From UBA6109 sp964506465 (GTDB lineage Bacteria; Desulfobacterota; Syntrophia; Syntrophales; UBA6109), in assembly GCA_964506465.1 (NCBI GenBank), contig CAZDLM010000002.1, positions 112,971 through 176,970 of the forward strand: a stretch of DNA of 64,000 nucleotides. Direction: 5' to 3'. A program made the translations under genes and the position numbers. Below are positions 61,067 to 64,000 of the stretch, one piece after another; the first letter of the stretch is position 1, and each line of letters opens with the position of its first letter. The notes beneath the pieces were generated by a model. It ran no database searches. It saw nothing but the letters and a program-made list of their open reading frames with translations, and was not told where the DNA came from.

Positions 61067-61816
61067 TCAGGCCAGCCTGCTCAGTATTTCTGGGCCGTTG
61101 TCCGTAATCGCGATCGAGTGTTCGAAGTGGGCGGACAGCTTCCCATCTTCCGCCACGACCGTCCAGCCGTCGTCCAAGATCCTTACTCGGTACGTACCTT
61201 CATTCACCATCGGTTCGATCGCCAGCACCATGCCGGCCTTCAGTTCGATGCCCCGGCCGCGGCTGCCGTAATTGGGAATCTGCGGTTCCTCGTGCATGCT
61301 CCTCCCGATTCCGTGTCCGACAAAATCCCTCACGACGGAGAAGCCGTTTTCCTCCACGTGCGCCTGCACCGCCGCGGAGATGTCGCCGAGGCGATTGCCA
61401 GCCACGGCTTCGTCGATACCCTCATAGAGGGATTGCTCCGTCACCTGAATCAGGCGACGCGCCACACTGGACACCTCTCCGACGGGAACCGTAATGGCCG
61501 CATCCCCGTAATACCCTTTGTGATAAATCCCGAAGTCCAGACTCACAATATCCCCGTCCAGCAACACACGCTCCGACGGCATCCCGTGGACGACTTCCGA
61601 ATTCACCGATGTACAAAGAGCAAACGGGTAACCCCGGTAACCGCGAAACGCCGGTTTCGCCATTCTCTTGCGGGCCAGCATCTCCGAAAGGCTGTTCAGT
61701 TCGAGCGTCGTGACACCGGGTTTCACCCGCTCTTTCAGTTCCCGCAGAATCTCGGCTACAATGGTACTGCTCGCTCGGATCTTCTCAATTTCGTCGGCCT
61801 GCTTTAGGATGATCAT
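61067..61816 (-). CDS. map: Methionine aminopeptidase type I
   Basis: A 249-residue MetAP removing N-terminal Met. Metal ligands: DFGIYHKGYYGDAA (two Asp), GHGIGRSMHEEP (His), IEPMVNEG (Glu) and HFEHSIAITDNG (Glu region). The length is normal for type Ia. It is placed between secY and infA. Confidence 0.96.
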   Translation of the reverse strand: MIILKQADEIEKIRASSTIVAEILRELKERVKPGVTTLELNSLSEMLARKRMAKPAFRGYRGYPFALCTSVNSEVVHGMPSERVLLDGDIVSLDFGIYHKGYYGDAAITVPVGEVSSVARRLIQVTEQSLYEGIDEAVAGNRLGDISAAVQAHVEENGFSVVRDFVGHGIGRSMHEEPQIPNYGSRGRGIELKAGMVLAIEPMVNEGTYRVRILDDGWTVVAEDGKLSAHFEHSIAITDNGPEILSRLA

Positions 61817-61846
61817 CTCTCACAGATCCCCCGGCTTTCGCGGCGA

Positions 61847-63154
61847 TCAGCGCCGCTTCGCCAGCCGACCCTTCTTCATGAATCCTTCATACTGTCTCGT
61901 CAGAAGGTGCGTCTCAATCTGTCCCGCCGTATCCAGCGCGACACCGACGACGATCAACAGTGCCGTTCCTCCAAAATAGAACGGGACGTTGAAATACCCA
62001 ATGAGAATGCTGGGAAGAACGCATACTGCCGAAACGTAAATCGCGCCGCTGAAGGTAAGCTTCGACAAGATATCATCGATATATTCCGCGGTCTTCTTGC
62101 CGGGCCGGATTCCCGGGACATATCCCCCGTATTTCTTCATGTTGTCGGCGACGTCGATCGGGTTAAAGATGACCGCCGTGTAAAAATAGCAGAAAAAGAC
62201 GATGAAAGCGACGTACAGAGACTCATACCCAATCCGCCCCGGAACAAGGATGGCTGCGACCGTCTTCATCCAGGGGTGATCGACAAAATTCGCGATGGTT
62301 GCCGGAAACATGATGATGGACGATGCGAAGATCGGTGGAATGACTCCTGAGGTATTGATCTTCAGCGGCAAATGGGTCGACTGCCCGCCGTATACTTTCC
62401 GTCCGACAACCCTTTTTGCATACTGAACCGGTATGCGGCGCTGACCGCTTTCCATGAAGACGATTACCCCGACGACCGCGACCATGAGGACGATCAGGAT
62501 GATAATGAAGAAGAAGCCCATCTCGCCCGCGGAAAGCAGCCGGAATGTGCTCAGAATCGCTTCCGGGCCCCGGCAAACGATCCCGGCGAAGATGATGAGC
62601 GATATGCCGTTTCCGATCCCGCGCTCCGTGATCTGCTCACCCAGCCACATGATGAAGGCCGTACCGGCCGTCAGGGTGATGACCGTCATCATCCGGAATC
62701 CCCAGCCCGGATCGATGACGATGGATACGCCGGTCGGCCCCGCCATGTTCTCCAAGCCGACCGCGATGCCGAATCCCTGAATAATGCTCAGGATCACCGT
62801 CCCGTAACGGGTATACTGCGTGATCTTTCGCCGGCCCGCCTCTCCTTCTTTCGAGAGCCTCTCCAGATGGGGGATGGCTACGGTGAGGAGTTGCAGGATG
62901 ATCGAAGCGCTGATGTAGGGCATAATGCCCAGGGCAAATACGGACAGGTTGCTGAGCGCGCCTCCTGCAAACATGTCGAACAAACCGAGGAGGGATCCTC
63001 TGGCCTGATCGAAGAATGCCGCCAAGGCCGTCGTATCGATGCCCGGCGTCGGCACATGTGCTCCGATCCGATATACGGCCAGGAGTACAAACGACATCAG
63101 GATCCGCTTCTGCAGCTCCGGAATCTTGGAGATATTCTTCAGTCCGTCCAGCAA
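61847..63154 (-). CDS. secY: Protein translocase channel subunit SecY
   Basis: A 435-residue SecY with ten transmembrane helices (first about 18-38, RILMSFVLLAVYRIGAHVPTPG). The plug region (LLGLFDMFAGGALSNLSVFALGIMPYI, in parts) and the cytosolic loop QYAKRVVGRKVYGGQSTHLPLK are typical. The start is TTG at 63154, one base after the rplO stop (TGAGTTG), so translation is coupled. It forms SecYEG for protein export. Confidence 0.96.
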   Translation of the reverse strand: MLDGLKNISKIPELQKRILMSFVLLAVYRIGAHVPTPGIDTTALAAFFDQARGSLLGLFDMFAGGALSNLSVFALGIMPYISASIILQLLTVAIPHLERLSKEGEAGRRKITQYTRYGTVILSIIQGFGIAVGLENMAGPTGVSIVIDPGWGFRMMTVITLTAGTAFIMWLGEQITERGIGNGISLIIFAGIVCRGPEAILSTFRLLSAGEMGFFFIIILIVLMVAVVGVIVFMESGQRRIPVQYAKRVVGRKVYGGQSTHLPLKINTSGVIPPIFASSIIMFPATIANFVDHPWMKTVAAILVPGRIGYESLYVAFIVFFCYFYTAVIFNPIDVADNMKKYGGYVPGIRPGKKTAEYIDDILSKLTFSGAIYVSAVCVLPSILIGYFNVPFYFGGTALLIVVGVALDTAGQIETHLLTRQYEGFMKKGRLAKRR

Positions 63155-63155
63155 C

Positions 63156-63595
<440 letters not shown>

Positions 63596-63599
<4 letters not shown>

Positions 63600-63793
63600 G
63601 CCTTCGTTTCCTCAACTTCCTCTATCGATACCAGGTGCCGGACCTGGGTGATCATTCCGCGAATCTCGGGACAATCCTTCAGGAGAATCGTCCGACCCAT
63701 CCGCCCCAATCCCATGCCCCGCAGCACCTTCCGCTGCTTTTCCGGTCTTCCGATGAAACTGTGCACCTGCGTGATCTTAATCATCTTCGCCAC
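63596..63793 (-). CDS. rpmD: 50S ribosomal protein L30
   Basis: A 65-residue uL30 (MIKITQVHSFIGRPEKQRKVL, LGRMGRTILLKDCPEIRGMI). The start is taken as GTG at 63793 (MAKMIKIT) because AAGGGG lies six bases upstream; ATG at 63784 would also give an intact protein. It has a short acidic tail. Confidence 0.93.
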
Positions 63794-63808
63794 AGCCAAC
63801 CCCTTCCG

Positions 63809-64000
63809 TTAGACAATATCCGCAACGGATCTTCCCCGAAGCCCGGCAATGGCTTCCGGATCCTTCAATCGGCTGAGCCCGTCAAGCGTTGCCTTGATGA
63901 GGTTATGGGGATTGTGCGATCCGAGGCACTTGGTGCGGATGTTCTGGACTCCGGCAACTTCTAGGATGGCACGAACGGCGCCGCCCGCGATGAGACCGGT
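63809..64000 (-). CDS. rpsE: 30S ribosomal protein S5, C-terminal part (cut by window end)
   Basis: The frame on the minus strand from base 64000 reads TGLIAGGAVRAILEVAGVQ, then IRTKCLGSHNPHNLIKATLDGL and a TAA stop at 63809-63811. This is the C-terminal 63 residues of uS5; the start lies outside the window. rpsE-rpmD-rplO-secY is the standard spc order. Confidence 0.93.
   Translation of the reverse strand, partial: TGLIAGGAVRAILEVAGVQNIRTKCLGSHNPHNLIKATLDGLSRLKDPEAIAGLRGRSVADIV

Overview
The window looks like chromosomal DNA of a GC-rich, Gram-negative anaerobe, most likely from the Desulfobacterota (former Deltaproteobacteria), perhaps near the Syntrophales. This rests on the gene content: lptD for an outer membrane, a TRAP dicarboxylate transporter, two succinate dehydrogenase/fumarate reductase modules with two-subunit class I fumarases, a MinD-like/J-HTH/SPOR gene trio and dense intergenic palindromic repeats. 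The taxonomic call is inference; there is no rRNA gene in the window and I saw no tRNA gene.

Layout. 0-5 kb (+): the 3' part of an M16 peptidase, a MATE exporter, and a shortened cysteinyl-tRNA synthetase paralogue with an altered zinc site. 5-8.3 kb: a YtxH-type protein (-) diverges from a MinD-like ATPase, a J-domain/HTH protein and a SPOR protein (+). 8.3-11.8 kb (+): two copies of an intergenic repeat, then a zinc ABC transporter operon (znuA-C-B) ending in its probable Fur-family regulator, with a perfect palindrome at the promoter. 12-19 kb (+): moaC, a small membrane protein, a Fis-type protein, a giant GlmS-like protein and pyrG. 19.2-25.3 kb: a DapA-family protein (+), then purL-purQ and a bactofilin-like membrane protein (-).

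25.4-34.9 kb (-) is a C4-dicarboxylate block: malic enzyme, fumarase alpha and beta, a flavoprotein/cytochrome b/Fe-S complex, then a TRAP transporter. Dicarboxylates taken up could be interconverted through succinate, fumarate and malate and decarboxylated to pyruvate. 35-37 kb (+) holds a universal stress protein and a lipoprotein. 37.1-47.1 kb (-) is a second dicarboxylate block of nine genes: a family III CoA-transferase, a CitE-like lyase, a second fumarase-type hydratase, a second succinate dehydrogenase-type complex with a single fused membrane subunit, an MmgE/PrpD protein and a DapA-family aldolase. This combination fits a C5-dicarboxylate (mesaconate/citramalate/itaconate) route to acetyl-CoA and pyruvate, and is my main candidate for an undescribed system.

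47.5-64 kb (-) is housekeeping: a zinc-ribbon J-domain protein coupled to the normal cysS, argC, rpsI-rplM, an ISNCY-like insertion sequence lying against the rplM promoter, lptD, folC, a stand-alone EF-Tu domain-like protein, and the canonical run rpsE-rpmD-rplO-secY-map-infA-rpmJ-rpsM-rpsK-rpsD-rpoA-rplQ, cut by the window end inside rpsE. Coordinates and starts were worked out by eye. Functions of paralogues (the CysRS-like, GlmS-like, second fumarase and DapA-like proteins) are family-level calls only.
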